A DNA stretch of 64,000 nucleotides from Luscinia megarhynchos. Taxonomy: Eukaryota > Chordata > Aves > Passeriformes > Turdidae. A program made the translations under genes and the position numbers. The notes beneath the pieces are model-generated. The model was given only the letters and a program-made list of their open reading frames with translations, was not told where the DNA came from and did no database searches. Numbering within the stretch: position 1 is the stretch's first letter; every line of letters starts with the position of its first letter. This document shows positions 38,906-51,470 of the stretch, piece after piece. The stretch spans positions 32,405,406 through 32,469,405 of the forward strand of contig JAPFBE010000002.1 in NCBI GenBank assembly GCA_034336665.1. The letters run 5' to 3'.

Positions 38906-41900
38906 TGACTGACTTTGTGGCTGATGTGACAGGGCTTTGAGCACACCCTGGCAGCCCTCACCAGCCTCACCTGGGGCTTGCAGTGGCATGGCCAGGTGTG
39001 GAGCTCTGTGCAGGCACTGCCCAGCCTGTGCTGTGCTGGAGGAATGCTGTCTCCAGGTAAGCTGTGCCTGAGCACAGAGCCCTCGAGCTGCGCACTGACC
39101 TGACCTCAGCCCTGCCTTGTGCCCAAAAACTGCTGCATGTCACCCTGAACCTCTGCATTGGCCTTGCACCTGTCCCTTTGCCATGATTTTGCCCTTTATA
39201 GGTCTTGTCTCTTGGTAGAACCTGGTTAAGGTCTCTGGGCTTGCCCTGCTCTAGTGCTGTGGGGCCAGGATCAGAGCAGTGACACCCTGGCCCTTATCTG
39301 CTCTGTCCCTTATTTGCTCCTTTGCAAAGAGCTCTGAAAAGAAATGACATTCCATTCAGTCAATTTTCACTAAAATAATGATTCACCCAAGAACTTTAGT
39401 TCACTGCTTTCAGTATTTTCAAGCAATTTCACTGGATTCAGGTACTGAAAACATAAAAAGAGCTTTATAAACAAGCAATGACAGGGAAGATTGAATTCAT
39501 GAGATATATTTCTATTTGCTACACATTAGAATAGCACACTAAGGCAGGAAGGGGACATAATCCCAATACTATCTAGTCTCTTTCCATAGTGGAGATCCAT
39601 CAATAGGAACATTCTAATTAACACATCAAGTTTCATCCATGTTTCATCAAAGTATGTTTTATTTACAGAACAAATGTGCATTGAAGCATTTATAATTTTT
39701 AAAAACATAATTTCCAGGTACTGTAATTACACACCAGGAATGTTTCACGTAGATTAATGCTGAAGAGTTGCATCTACATAATCATTTCTAGAACTCACCA
39801 ATGTCTCCAAACTTGGGCTTCAATCATTGCTTTCATATATGTTTTTATGAATAACACGTTATATCTGTGCATCAGCTTGCAGAATAAATTATTTTACTAT
39901 ACTAAAATACAATCATAAGTATCAGCTTTAGCATGTATGTGCAAAACAATTTTCATTATATACCCATATACTGGTGAAAATCCAAAAGTTCATGAGCTGT
40001 CACATGAAGTCCTAATAAGTTTATCTTTTAAACTGCACAGATGATATAATATTGGGAACTTAAGCAAAGTGCAGTTTTGACTAATATCTGTGCTCACTCC
40101 AAGAAAGTTCATGTTTTTTCACTTTCAGACTTATTTCCCTAAGAAGGCAAAATTTAAAAATATGTTGAAACTTTTTTTTAAAGTTGTCATAAAATGACTG
40201 ATACAGTAATCAAATCTTTCACTTATTTCCATATAACTTATGGTATTTTTGCAAACAATGAAGATAATGCTACTATATATAAAGATATATTTAGACTTTA
40301 AAATGCTATATTTAGTTTGGGAAAACAAATGACCCATTTAATATCAGAAAAGTTAAAATTCTAAAACAACCTAAAATACCTATCTAATATATCAATACCT
40401 ATCTAATTCTTTTTATTTTTAATAATCAAACAGTTAACACTGCTGTGAAAAAACCCTACAATACCAAGAAGCAACTCGCATATAAAATTGTAATTGATGA
40501 ATAATGGTTGTTTCATCTTAATCAAAACACATCCTGCTTAAAAGGCATTGTTTTATTAGTTTGGTCAAAGCTTAAACAAAACATCATTTTAGCAAATAAC
40601 AATTTGCACTGCCATATACTAAAAGGCAAGCACCACAAATCAGCTACACAGCCTGCAACTAATGAGCACGACTGAGAGACACTGGTGTATCACAAATTGT
40701 GCTACACATGCTTTCAAGGTGGATCTGTATGGCAGACAGCTAACCACAAAATTGCAAGACCAAAACCCAAAGCCCCAAAGTTTAAATCCTCAGGGAATAA
40801 ATTTCTTTGACCAAGGACAGCAAACTCAACAGCAGAGCAGTGGTCGTTTATCACTGCCAGCACACTACAGCATTAAGTGTCCCAGCAACCCTTCCCAAAT
40901 TAAATCACATGCTCCAGTACAGATAACTCTCAATCCTATTACCACTTGCCTACCCTTAATTCTGTCAGATGTTCTTTGTGATGTCACAAAAAGCATGCTG
41001 TGATGCTGTTATCCTCTCTGGACACAGCTGTAGCTGCACACCACGGTCAGATAATTCCGTTTTGAGGTAAACTTCTGAGATGTACAAAACACTCTTAGAG
41101 AAGAATTAGTTCTGGATCATGAGTGTAGTTTACCCTGAATCTCTCTTCTGCCGTACTGGAAACTATTCAGGCTTGGAACTGCTTGATGTAGCCCAGAGCA
41201 GTGAACCAAAACCATTGCTTTTACAAAGTGCAACATGACCATACCTCAAGTATTACACCTACTCCTTTCTGAAGGGGTGGAAGATAAAAAATGTGTGGGG
41301 AGAAGAGCCTGGAAGAAGGATAGTATTGTCCTTAACATTCTTCCAGCCAGTGTGGCTGGTGAGCAGGCTGTCCCAGCAGTGGGCAGGGAGGGTGTCTCAC
41401 CCAGCTGCCTACAGCTGCTGGCAACCTGCAGCACCTCCGACCAAAGAACTGCAGGTGCAGCCTCACACACAGGCAGCTGCAGCAGCAGCCAGGCTATAAC
41501 AATGCACTGTGCCAGCCTAATGAAAACGTACACATCTGATGGATCCACCAATCTCAAGTACAGCTGCACATCTGCCTTTCTATCAGGCTTGTGCCACGTG
41601 CTGCCAAAACTGTGCCAATCAGAGAAATTCAAAACCAGCCTCTGTACTTTTATTTCTCTCACCCACCAAAAGATGCAGTGCTTCTGCATCTTGTAAGCTA
41701 GGAATGCTGCACAGGAAAATACGTTTCCTCTGGGATTTCCTGTACTTAAAGCTCAAAAACATCTTTGGAAAGTACTACAAAATACTACAAACTTACTTTT
41801 GCCTTGTTTTTAATACCTGAAAGCTCATAATCTTTTAAGTGTTTATATGCAGAATTTTTTTGTTTCCAGGCAAAAAGAGTAATGGTCTGCTTAATGGATG

Positions 41901-43569
41901 TAGAACTGTGGCAGTAAAACCACACCTGAAGTAAACATAGACATCATGCAGTCACTTCTCCCATACAGATTGCTTCAACTTTGAGTCACCTTCCCACCCT
42001 AAAGAAATAATAACTAGACTTCGAAAAGTAAGTCTGGAGTAAAATTATGTTTGTTTACAAAGAGTATCAAAGTTGTACTGCTATTAAATGAAATATCTTT
42101 ATGTTTTGCTTTTTTTTACAGATAATCCAGGGAACCAATAGGTAAAAATAAGGGATGTGAAGCAGGTTTTACAGGGAGCTATTAGACTAGCTGGGTTCCA
42201 AGAGCAGTTTTAGCAGATTATGGGCATGGAAATGACACTATCTGGTGTTTGTGACTGGCTCACACCTACTAAATATCAGATGAGAGGGGGCCAAAATCCA
42301 TCCAGATTTTAAAAATCAATACTCAAACTTAGCTGAAATGACAGCAAGTGCTTCCATGCTTTTAAATACTGCAGGTTTCACTAGGACTTTTCAACATTTC
42401 TTGCTTGTTGAACAATATATGTGTTTAATAAATGATTAAATTAATGACACTTAAAATAAGATTTTTTAAAACAAATACCACGAGGATCAAAGAATAATCA
42501 AAGAGTTAGCAGGAATTAAACAAGTAATATACAAAAACAGGAACTAGAACAGTTCATTAGTATATTTAATGACTATGCACTAAAAGCAAATTAAAAGTTA
42601 CTCTAAAAGCTTCTCAAGAAAGATCTAGCTGCATTTAACAAACTTTTATTCAGCACTCTATTCTTTCATAAATTCTTTAGAGGCTTCCCTGCTATTATAT
42701 ATTGTAGGCAATATTAATCTGATATTTAAATGATTCTCTACCAGTCTTTCAACACTAATTTAGTATTTAATACAGAACTCATCACAAGCAACATGCTTAG
42801 AGTCAGTTTGAAAATGCTCAAAGGATAAACCTAAACAAGTAGTCAATTCCAACAAAATTAATACTAATAAACCACCTCACTACCTAAAAAATTATAATTT
42901 CATATCCTAAAAAACATAAAAATAACCAAACTATAGCACAATAGTTGGAAATACACTGAAAACTTCTATTATGGATGAAGGACAAAATTAATCTCCTACT
43001 CCAACTAGAGACTAGTGTCAGATGCATAATTAAGGACTGAAGTACAAATGGAATACAAAGATTACTGCCAAGTAACATAAAATAGTAAAACAAAAAAATT
43101 GTTAGAATTATTGATAAATTATCTCACAGTAGAAGAAAATGTATAAAATTTTAAAACACAGAAATTTTTATATTCAGTCTATTAACTTCTATATTACTCA
43201 TACTTGGGAGAAATATTCAAAGCAAATCAACTACCACAAAAATTCAGATTAAAACATAGTGCTGACCAAGGTGGTTGTAAAAACACCAAGATTGTCATAG
43301 ACATATCTAAGAAAATTCCCCACAGATATAGAAGAGGCTGCAAGATGAATCCTGGATTCTAAATATCTCCCAAAATTAATACTTTGTGGCACGTAAATAA
43401 TTTTTATGTTCCCCACATTTAGTAATTTCTGCTTGTTTTAATAGCTTGATATTTGAAATATCAAAAATATTATATCCCACCCTTCATTTAACAACCTCTC
43501 TTCTTCACAATCCTTGTTTTTCAAAGAAAACTAATGATACCTCCACGACAGGAAAAGTAGAACCGAATT
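38906..43569. other. Intronic DNA with two GC-richer patches
   Basis: 38930-39330 is GC-richer and may be further decayed repeat next to the CR1 remnant. 41290-41700 carries overlapping frames of 153 (plus) and 147 (minus) codons with no recognisable domain. The remainder is AT-rich with nothing seen. Confidence 0.5.
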
Positions 43570-43848
43570 AGCAGGATACAGAGCTGCCAGCCACCTTGCT
43601 CTGAAGCATGTGATGGGGTGCAGTGGTGCCTGCTGGCTGGCACTCCTGTCCCTGGGGAAGGGGAGCAGGAGAAGGTGGTGCCCCACAAGGACACTGCCCT
43701 TGCCTCTGCTGCATTCCCCTCTTCTGTGAGCCCCACAGCCTCCCCTGGTCCCCAGAGTGCGTCCCCAGGCAAGGAAGAAATTTAAAGGCTGCACAAAAGA
43801 GCATGCAATACAGGAGCTGCAGGAAAAAATAAAAAAAAAAAAAAAAAA
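43570..43848 (+). other. GC-rich block ending in an 18-A run, possible retrocopy
   Basis: About 250 bp of CpG-poor but GC-rich DNA (for example CCTGTCCCTGGGGAAGGGG) ends in AATAAA at 43827-43832 that runs directly into an 18-A tract (43831-43848). The flanks are strongly AT-rich. A 3' A-tail suggests retroposition, but the AATAAA overlaps the tail instead of preceding it by 10-30 bases. I saw no target-site duplication and no parent gene. Open frames occur on both strands without recognisable domains. Confidence 0.25.
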
Positions 43849-44084
43849 GAACAACACAAAAGGGAGAGTAGGTGGAAAATGACTAAGTTTAATGTGCTGC
43901 ATTTTGGATGAGACATGCATGTTACTGCTGCTAAAAACAAACAAACAAATTAAATACTCCAGATTTGCCTCCCATCTAGCATGTTTGTGGTAGTTACAGG
44001 AACCTCTATCATATCATGGGAAATGTTTCCATAACTGAGGAAACTTAAATCACATTTGAATGAAGATGTTTTGGAAACAAGTTA

Positions 44085-44420
44085 AGTGCACGCCTTCTAC
44101 TTGCCCGTGCTGTGCTCAGCTGCTAGCTTTCTGAGGAAGTGCTGCAGCAAGGGACTATGAAAACAGTGAGTGACGTGAGCTGAGACACGGTGATCTGCTC
44201 TCTAGCTGAGGTCAGCGTGACCCAGGTCATGGCAAAGCCCATTCACAAGTGAGAATCGAATTTCTCCACGTTAAAACACAAATCACTGGATTTAGAGCAC
44301 GTACAGCAGCAGCAGAGTGGATACAGAAAGGCTCTTCAGAAGCTCTGTGACAGACAGGCAGAAACAGATTTTGCTTTTCTTCTTTCTGAGCTGCTTTCAG
44401 AGGTTGTCAAAGGCAATCAC
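44085..44420. other. CpG-containing unique block, possible regulatory element
   Basis: Richer in CpG than its surroundings (GCACGCC, GTGACGTGAG, GACACGGTG, CAGCGTGACC, CTCCACG, GCACGTAC). It includes a GTGACGTGAG word close to a CRE/E-box motif. No open frame of note and no repeat signature. Function unknown; candidate enhancer only by composition. Confidence 0.2.
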
Positions 44421-47132
44421 CATCTACACTAACTGCATGGGGAGGGAGCCAAAAACCTTGATGAGAATTGTCAGGTGAGGAACATAATATTGATCTCAGA
44501 AACACTGTGGCACCAGATGATCCTTGCAGCTCCTTCTGGCTTTGTCATCTACACATTAGTCTTTACTTCTGCTTGAACAGCACACTTTAGACCCTAAGGT
44601 ACTTTCTGGTCCTGGACAAGTACAGGTTACAATGATTTCCAGGCTCATGCTGAAGATACAACACATTTTATGTTTCAGGTGCAAAGTAATTCAATTCCCC
44701 ACAGCACAGGGGGAGACAACAAACAAAATTACAATAAGGAAAACACATTAAGTTATATTGAGTTTTTTAAAACTTTAAGAAAGCAAGACGATTTTTACGT
44801 ACCATATGAAAGATCCTAAAATACATAATGATATTCATCAGATCTGTTCAGAATAGACAAGAATATGGCCAAATACAAGATGGTATTTTCCACTCCAGAT
44901 CTGAGCTTTTCCTTTGCATTAATTGTCCTCATGCCACATAGGATGTTTGAGGTCAAACTGTACGACCCCACATATTAAAATCAGCATTTAACCAATAAGG
45001 AAATGGAAGCAATGGAGGAATACAGAATGGAGGAATAAAGATGACACTTCAGAAGACTTCAAATAGATCAACAGGATTTCAAGAGATGAAGCCAGAGACA
45101 CAGGTCAGCTCTCCTGAATACCAAAGCAATGTACCGTGGCACTTTGGCACTGATGAAATGTTATCACTGCTCTACCTCTGGAAAACATAGAATTTTAAAG
45201 TAGTTATGTAACTGAATATAGCTTTGGATTTATTTTCTTTTTTTATCCAGCTCAACAAACTTCATAGTAGAGGAGAATTAACTTCTGTTAAATGTCTTTG
45301 AATTTGATTCTTTAGAACACTTAGGGAAAGGGGAAAACAAAACCACCCAAGTATTAATCATATTTGCTGTTCTATTTCCAAGAGCTTGCTTATGTAAGTG
45401 TAACAGTGTAGGAGACTTACCAAGTTGTAAAAAATAAATTATTAGTTTTCCATGTACTGTGGTTCAGCAATGCCTGTCACCACAGCTTTCTCCACCACCC
45501 TAAAACATTGTAAATGGCAGCAAAGAAAACTGAACCTCAACAGTCCCAATCTGTCTAGGAGGTATTCACACAACTTCCTTGTCCAAGCCTATGATTAAAG
45601 CTATGAGCAGCCCAAATTGATGGCCCATTGCTGGCATCATGGTAAAGTGCAAGGACTTGATGAAGAAACAGAATTTGTGGAAAGAAGGTTTATATACTTG
45701 GGTTCAGACTTACAAAAATGTCCTGTGGTATTCAGATGTGTTTAATTCCAGCTGGATTCACTGAACTAAAATGGAAGGTACTTGGACACAAATGTAATCA
45801 AAAAACCTCACAGATGAACAGATAACAGATAACCACAGATGAAACACAACAGTATAGTCCAGAGACTTTCATTTCCTATTAAAAAACTGTGTAAAAAGGA
45901 GAAAAACTATATATTTATCTATATTATGTATATTAGATATATATAAAATTTTACATATTATACATATGTATATACAGGCACTAATATTGTCAAGACATCA
46001 TATAATGCAAAGGATTTTATCACTGCTAAAATGCTGAATACCACAGAACATACTGTGAACTTTTCTTGAAAAATACTGGAAATAACTCATTTCCAAAATA
46101 GGAACAGATCTGCAATCCTGAGTTCAAGAAAATACTTCAAGCCCATACACACTGTAGTTCTACTTTGATCTATGCCTTGGATGCTTGTTAAGGGAAGATT
46201 TTAACACCTGAAACATACCACTCCTTTGAGGCAGCACCTATTGCTCTTTTGTGAACTGACTGTCAGAATGAAGCACAACATCCATAGCACATTCTGAAAA
46301 CTTTCTTAACTGCAGCTACACAATTAGCACTGCCTTCTTTTGGCATCCAGTTAATGAGACAGTAACTGCATTATCATTCAGATACACTGCAATTTTATTG
46401 TTTTTTAAATTAATTTCTATTTATATGTTCTTTTGGAGAATACATGTTTTCCTAAAGAGGACTAGAGTTACATATTAAAAAAAGGAATTTCATATTTTTC
46501 CTCCTGGTCTAGGAAGGATCCTTTGCTTCAAAGTACAGATTTTCATTTCCCACATCCCTAGTAATACGGGTATAGAAGCATATTTTTATTTTTTCATATT
46601 CAGCTTCACAACTCTTAAATTGGAATAGTTAAAAAAAAATAATAATCCAATAAGCAAGAGACCTGGAGAAACAAACCTAGCTGCTTAGGGTTTAGCATAA
46701 TACAATATAATCAGAACCACTATTTTCTCCTTTAGAATTATTTTTAGTACAAGCAGACCTCAACATTTTAGCTTCTAACTTGAAAAGCAAACATATTTCT
46801 CTTACTTCACCCTAATTAATGCATAACAGTTCTTCTGAACCTCCTTCACAAATTACAGATTCATGTGCATTTTGTTAAGCAAAATGTTCTGAGTCTTCCC
46901 CTCAAGACTGCATGGGTCAAGTCACAGATTTTTCATATCCTTCACTAGCAACATTTCAGCTAATTTGTGCTTGCCTTGAGCATCAGGCTAGTCATTTTTC
47001 TTCTCTTTATTCGGGGTCATCAGAATTCACAATGACCTACTTCCTTACTAAACAAGCATGTTATGAAGTATTAATGGATTTTCTGTCTTATAGACTGTGC
47101 TTTCACACTGTGTAAGAGGAAACTTTCAGATC
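44421..47132. other. Intronic DNA, nothing recognised
   Basis: AT-rich unique sequence apart from the AT tract listed at 45907-45975. Confidence 0.6.
45907..45975. repeat. AT-rich low-complexity tract
   Basis: Repeated TATAT, TATTA and ATGTA words over about 70 bp. No coding content. Confidence 0.8.
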
Positions 47133-47480
47133 AGAGAAAAGCAATAAGGAAGATCAAAGGTATGGAATGGCTTCTAAACAAGGAAAGATAAACTATTTTC
47201 AATTCTGCAGCCTGGGAGAGAAATTATAGAGTAGGTGTGACAGAGGTTTATAAGATCATAAATGATCTGGAAAGGGTGAACTGAGCTCAGCTGTTCAATC
47301 TTTGTCAGTGTAAGAACTTGGGGGATGCAAACAGATGACAGGTTAGAAACAAGCAAGAGATGTTTTTTCTTACAACACAGGTAGGCTGATAAACTCCCTG
47401 TCACAGGAAGCTGTTAAGCAGGATGAATTATACTGAAAGATTGAAAAAAACATAAAGTTTTAAAAGGCCCAGCTAGGTCA
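47133..47480 (+). mobile_element. Older CR1 3'-UTR fragment
   Basis: Landmarks in order: GGAAGATCAAAGGTATGGAA, GACAGAGGTTTATAAGATCA, AATGATCTGGAAAGGGTGAA, and CAGGAAGCTGTTAAGCAGGA. They match the more ancient CR1 3' UTR shared with turtles and crocodilians rather than the youngest avian subfamilies. The 3' terminus is not evident. Confidence 0.75.
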
Positions 47481-47651
47481 GAAAAAGAAGCAAATAACAG
47501 GTTTGTAAGAAAAGATAAGCAAAAAATAAGCAAAAATATATTTTAAACCAAGGAATGAGGGGAAAAAAAAAGAAGACATAAATTTTGGAAGAAAACTTCC
47601 AGCAATTTACAAGGAGAAATTTGAATTTAGAAAGCTACAATAAAATGGCAG

Positions 47652-47702
47652 ATTTCACAGAATCACTGAAGGGTAGAGTTGAAAGGGACCACAGATGGTT
47701 CT
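47652..47702 (-). mobile_element. CR1-like 3' terminus fragment
   Basis: The plus strand reads TTTCACAGAATCACTGAAGG then GTTGAAAGGGACC. This is the reverse complement of a CR1-type 3' end. Only about 50 bp are recognisable, and it points toward the older CR1 copy 170 bp away. Confidence 0.55.
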
Positions 47703-48589
47703 TGAATATCTTCAGACTTCTGACTTTTGCTAGTTTATAGTCAATGCTAACCTGAGGGTGCCACTTTCAGAGCTATCAACATGATGGCAAATAGTCCTAG
47801 TTTTCAGGAAGAGAAGATTTATTTTTCTTTCCATAGTGCAAAAGAAGCGAATTTAACTGCACACACTTCAACTGCAGAAGAGCATTGCAGACATATAGGA
47901 ACATCACTTGGAGCACTCAAGGCCAACCCTTGCCCTACCTCTTAGCTCCTCAGTTCTCTGAGATAGCCCATTATGCTTCATATCAAACAATCCAAACTGA
48001 GCCCAGCATGACTGAGAATCTCAGCACCACTACCTTTCCTCAAGCTGTTTTCACACAGCAAATAACAGCCAAATTTCTAATAAGAACATAAGGAACTGTG
48101 TCAGATATTTCAGGGATGGAAAGAGCATTCATTACTGTAAATCCCTTTTCACAAGCTATATTCAATCTTTCTCAAAAAATTATAACAACCTTTCTGACTT
48201 GACTCTAACACTCTGAGCTCACCTCTGCTCTGCACCCTTATATTTCTTTTAGTGACATTGAAGAGGAAAAAAAATGTGCTCCACTACCAGAATGCTCAAT
48301 GTCTCTCTAGGGACATCATTGTCTGCTTAGGCAGTTTGCATCACAAAATCTTTCCCTTCTCTCTGCACACCCAGAGCAACTGCCTGCAGCAATCCTTCAC
48401 TGCCAGGTATCATATCAGTTCAGCAATTATGGAGCAGCATTTCCACACTTACTCTTCTTTAATTCTCATACTATTGTGGTTGTGGGGAACCCTTACGCTG
48501 ACCAGCAAATGTATAATGAAAAATCAACTACCTTGTCATGCAGTAATACACATGCCTGCAACGCCCAGGGGATAGGGAAGTTTAATGTT

Positions 48590-49660
48590 TTCTCATGATG
48601 ACCATGGCTTATGGATTCAGGGCTTACCACATCCCACATGTGAATATGAAGGGAAGGGATGTCCAGAGGAGAAACTGTCCCTGTGTTATTCACTGTAAAG
48701 ATACTGAAGTCAAATCTTCATCAAGTCCACCAAGAAAACCACTTCCTAGACAAAACTCATAATGCTGTTTATGAACATATGGAATTCTATTTGAAAATAT
48801 GTGGCTCCAGTTTATGTTGGAGGTTGCTGACTCTGGTAGCCTGACAGAGGCAAAGCTGCTGCAGCACCACATCCCCCCATGCATTCATACAGTGCATTTT
48901 TACACATACCAACAGCCAACCACACAGGATGAAAGCAGTATGCACAGCATACATACACAGCCACATTATACATCCCTCCAGGAACTGACCACAGACACCC
49001 AATCTGATCAATGGTCAGCCTCTGGATCATCATCCACCTGCACAAACAGGTCTGTCTCTGGTCTGGCTTGGGCTCCCTGCTTCCTCCAGCAGTCAAGCCA
49101 CATGGCCTCTAACCTCTCCAGTATCCAGCCCAGGCTCATGGCTTCATCTCCTACTGACCACTAGTGTGTCTGACCAGTGATCACCACAAAACACATGTGC
49201 AGCTGCCCCAGCTCTCAGCCCCTCTGACCCACAGGCCCCCTAAGTCCCAGAGAGTACTCAGACCTCTCCATTCTCTCCAGCTGCTCCACTACAACACCTG
49301 GGACCCTGTGACACAGGGTTTCCATCCTATGGTCTCCCCCAAACACACAGGCACATGCACACAGATTAGCTGTTAGGAATGGATGTTGAGAAGAAGACAG
49401 GACAAACAGCCAGATAACAGTACTGACCACAGCCTGATCATCTGCTTTTATTGTCTTGTTCATCTATTCTCCCATATTTGTTCATTTTCCAAACCACTAT
49501 GATCCCTCCTTTTCCCCACTTTGGTTCCTCCCCTAAATATCCCATCCTAAGTCAGTTGAGTGTCCAGTTTGCTCTGATTAGGTTATTGGGGTTCCTCTGT
49601 CACTGTTTCCCTCTTCTTTCATATTTTTTACAGACTAGCTTTTAATTAACATTGGCCTAA
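48590..49660 (-). mobile_element. Probable ERV-derived block (LTR and adjacent sequence)
   Basis: This block is GC-richer than its flanks. On the minus strand it contains a purine-rich stretch, an AATAAA hexamer at 49452-49447 followed by AGCAGATGATCAGGCTGTGG, and then a G-rich region with GGAGAGAATGGAGAGGTC. A polyadenylation hexamer between a U3-like and an R/U5-like stretch is LTR-like, and the sequence has the style of avian ERV elements. No intact gag, pol or env frame was recognised. Boundaries and family are guesses; another interspersed repeat is possible. Confidence 0.4.
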
Positions 49661-50760
49661 CAGCTGATCCAATCCAAGAGTCAGTGGAGTTTAGAAAGCA
49701 CAGACAATGGGTATCAGCCAAAGGTTGAGACAAGAAAATATCCAAAATATCCAAATCCAGTGTGCAAAGACACATTTTTTCCAGAAAGGACCAGCTGTTT
49801 GCAGCTACAACAATTATCCCAGTAGCAGTATGAGAAGGATTGGTGTCACTGCTGGGGCAGCTCCAGCAGAATTGAAATGGCTCTCCAGCACTCCTGCTGC
49901 CTGTGCTCTCCTCCTCTCAGAGAAAAGAAAGGGGCAGAAATTTGCCACTCAAGACCCACCAGTATCAGTCTCTTATTCAAGAGCTGCACCATGCAATTCA
50001 AATGCAGAGCTGGGTTTAACACTGACTCTGCTGAGGAAAAAAAGAGGGTTGCAAAGTGTGATCTTCACCTGTACTCTGTTCTAAACCAGCAGGAGCTTAA
50101 AGGTTACTGACAAAGCCCAGGACTGACGGCACAGGTAGGTCCAGGGAGGATACAGAGGAATATATGTGTTTTAAAAGGTTCCTGCTCGATCCCCCAGGCC
50201 TGCTCTGCTTGTGTGCAACTCCTGGATTTGACTCAGGAATATTTTTAGCGAATGCAGCTCAATGGAAGCTGAAACAATGTAGTTCAGAGAAAATAACTAG
50301 ATAATGATTTCAGGGACTATGTGTGCACCATGTGAAGGAGATTCTGAAGTGACACAGTCAATACCAATAACAGTAAAATGGGAATCATCTCTGCATTCAG
50401 AGATCATTGGTGCAGCATCAATAAACTGAACTGAGGTGAGAAAGTTCCAAATACCCAAGGAAAACATTTACTGTCTAAATAACTGGATAGCAGAAAAAAA
50501 GGGTGTCATTGTTGATGACTGGACAGCAAATAAAGCAAAATCTTAGAACAAACAATAGAGAACATTATTAAAGGTGCCTCATTACCCACCTTTCAATTTT
50601 TCAGTATTATACTTCTCTTATGTATTAGCATTTATGCTTTTGTCTCCATTTTCACATGGATAATGTAATGCTTCTTCTTCATCCTCTCCTTTTTGCTGTA
50701 CCTTCTTTTTTATTGTGCCCATTTCTCCACTTTCAAATTGCTATCCTATGCTTATTTATT
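49661..50760. other. Intronic DNA between ERV-like block and homopurine tract
   Basis: Contains a 125-codon plus-strand frame (49707-50084) with no motif. The 60 bases before the purine tract are T/C-rich on the plus strand, so base skew flips sharply at 50761. Confidence 0.5.
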
Positions 50761-51064
50761 AAAAAGGAGAGAGGAGAGGAGAGGAGAGGAGAGGAGAGGA
50801 GGAGGAGGGAGGGAGAGGAGGAGGGAGGGAGAGGAGGAGGAGAGGAGGAGGAGAGGAGAGGAGGGAGGAGGGAGGGAGGGAGGAGAGGAGGAGGAGGGAG
50901 GGAGAGGGAGGAGGAGGGAGGGAGGGAGGGAGGAGAGGAGGAGGAGAGGGAGGAGAGGAGAGGAGAGGAGGAGGGAGGAGGGAGAGGAGGAGGAGAGGAG
51001 GAGAGGAGAGGAGAGGAGAGGAGAGGAGGAGAGGAGAGGAGAGGAGAGGAGAGGAGAGGAGAAG
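50761..51064 (+). repeat. 304-nt uninterrupted homopurine (GGAGA/GGGA)n tract
   Basis: Every base from 50761 to 51064 is A or G. The tract is built from GGAGA, GGAGGA and GGGA words, with purer (GGAGA)n at both ends. It is flanked by CTTATTTATT on the left and CTGACTGC on the right. Such mirror-symmetric purine tracts can form intramolecular triplexes, and the GG/GGG runs may allow quadruplexes. In the ADCY2 transcript the strand is pure C/U. Long open frames on both strands here are low-complexity artefacts. Confidence 0.97.
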
Positions 51065-51109
51065 CTGACTGCATTTGATACTATGAAATAAATTAAACAT
51101 GATAAATGA

Positions 51110-51470
51110 GTGGATCTGAATAGCCTGTTAGGGCAAAAGAGCTGGGTGGGCATGGCAGCAGTTTGCCGCCCTGCCAGACCCTGCGACACCGTCGCTGCAG
51201 CAGCAGCCTCTCCGGGTGTCACACAGGGAGAGCTCTCTGCCCCTGCCCACTGGCCTGTGAGAGCTGGCTGGAGCAGGCAGGCCACCTGGGAGCACTGCTC
51301 CTTGTCACCCCGGGCTGCTCTTTCCACAGGCCACATTTTAATGGCTCACTCCACAGGCCAAGCAGCGTGCGTGTCTGTGTGCACAGGGAGGTCAGCATCA
51401 GTCAGCATTCAGAGACCCCAGCTGACTTCCATCAGAAGCTAGAGCTCCATCTCATCACCTACTAGAGGAA
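51110..51470. other. GC- and CpG-rich block beside the homopurine tract
   Basis: Composition jumps here, with CpGs in TTTGCCGCC, CTGCGACACCGTCGCTGC, CTCCGGGTG and CACCCCGGGC. Open frames of 100-110 codons on the plus strand lack recognisable domains. It could be a regulatory element or an old repeat; no exon of ADCY2 fits. Confidence 0.25.

Noticed and set aside
50656..51336. Glu/Arg/Gly-rich and Ser/Leu/Pro-rich frames up to 194 codons
   Set aside because: They are low-complexity translations of the homopurine tract on each strand.
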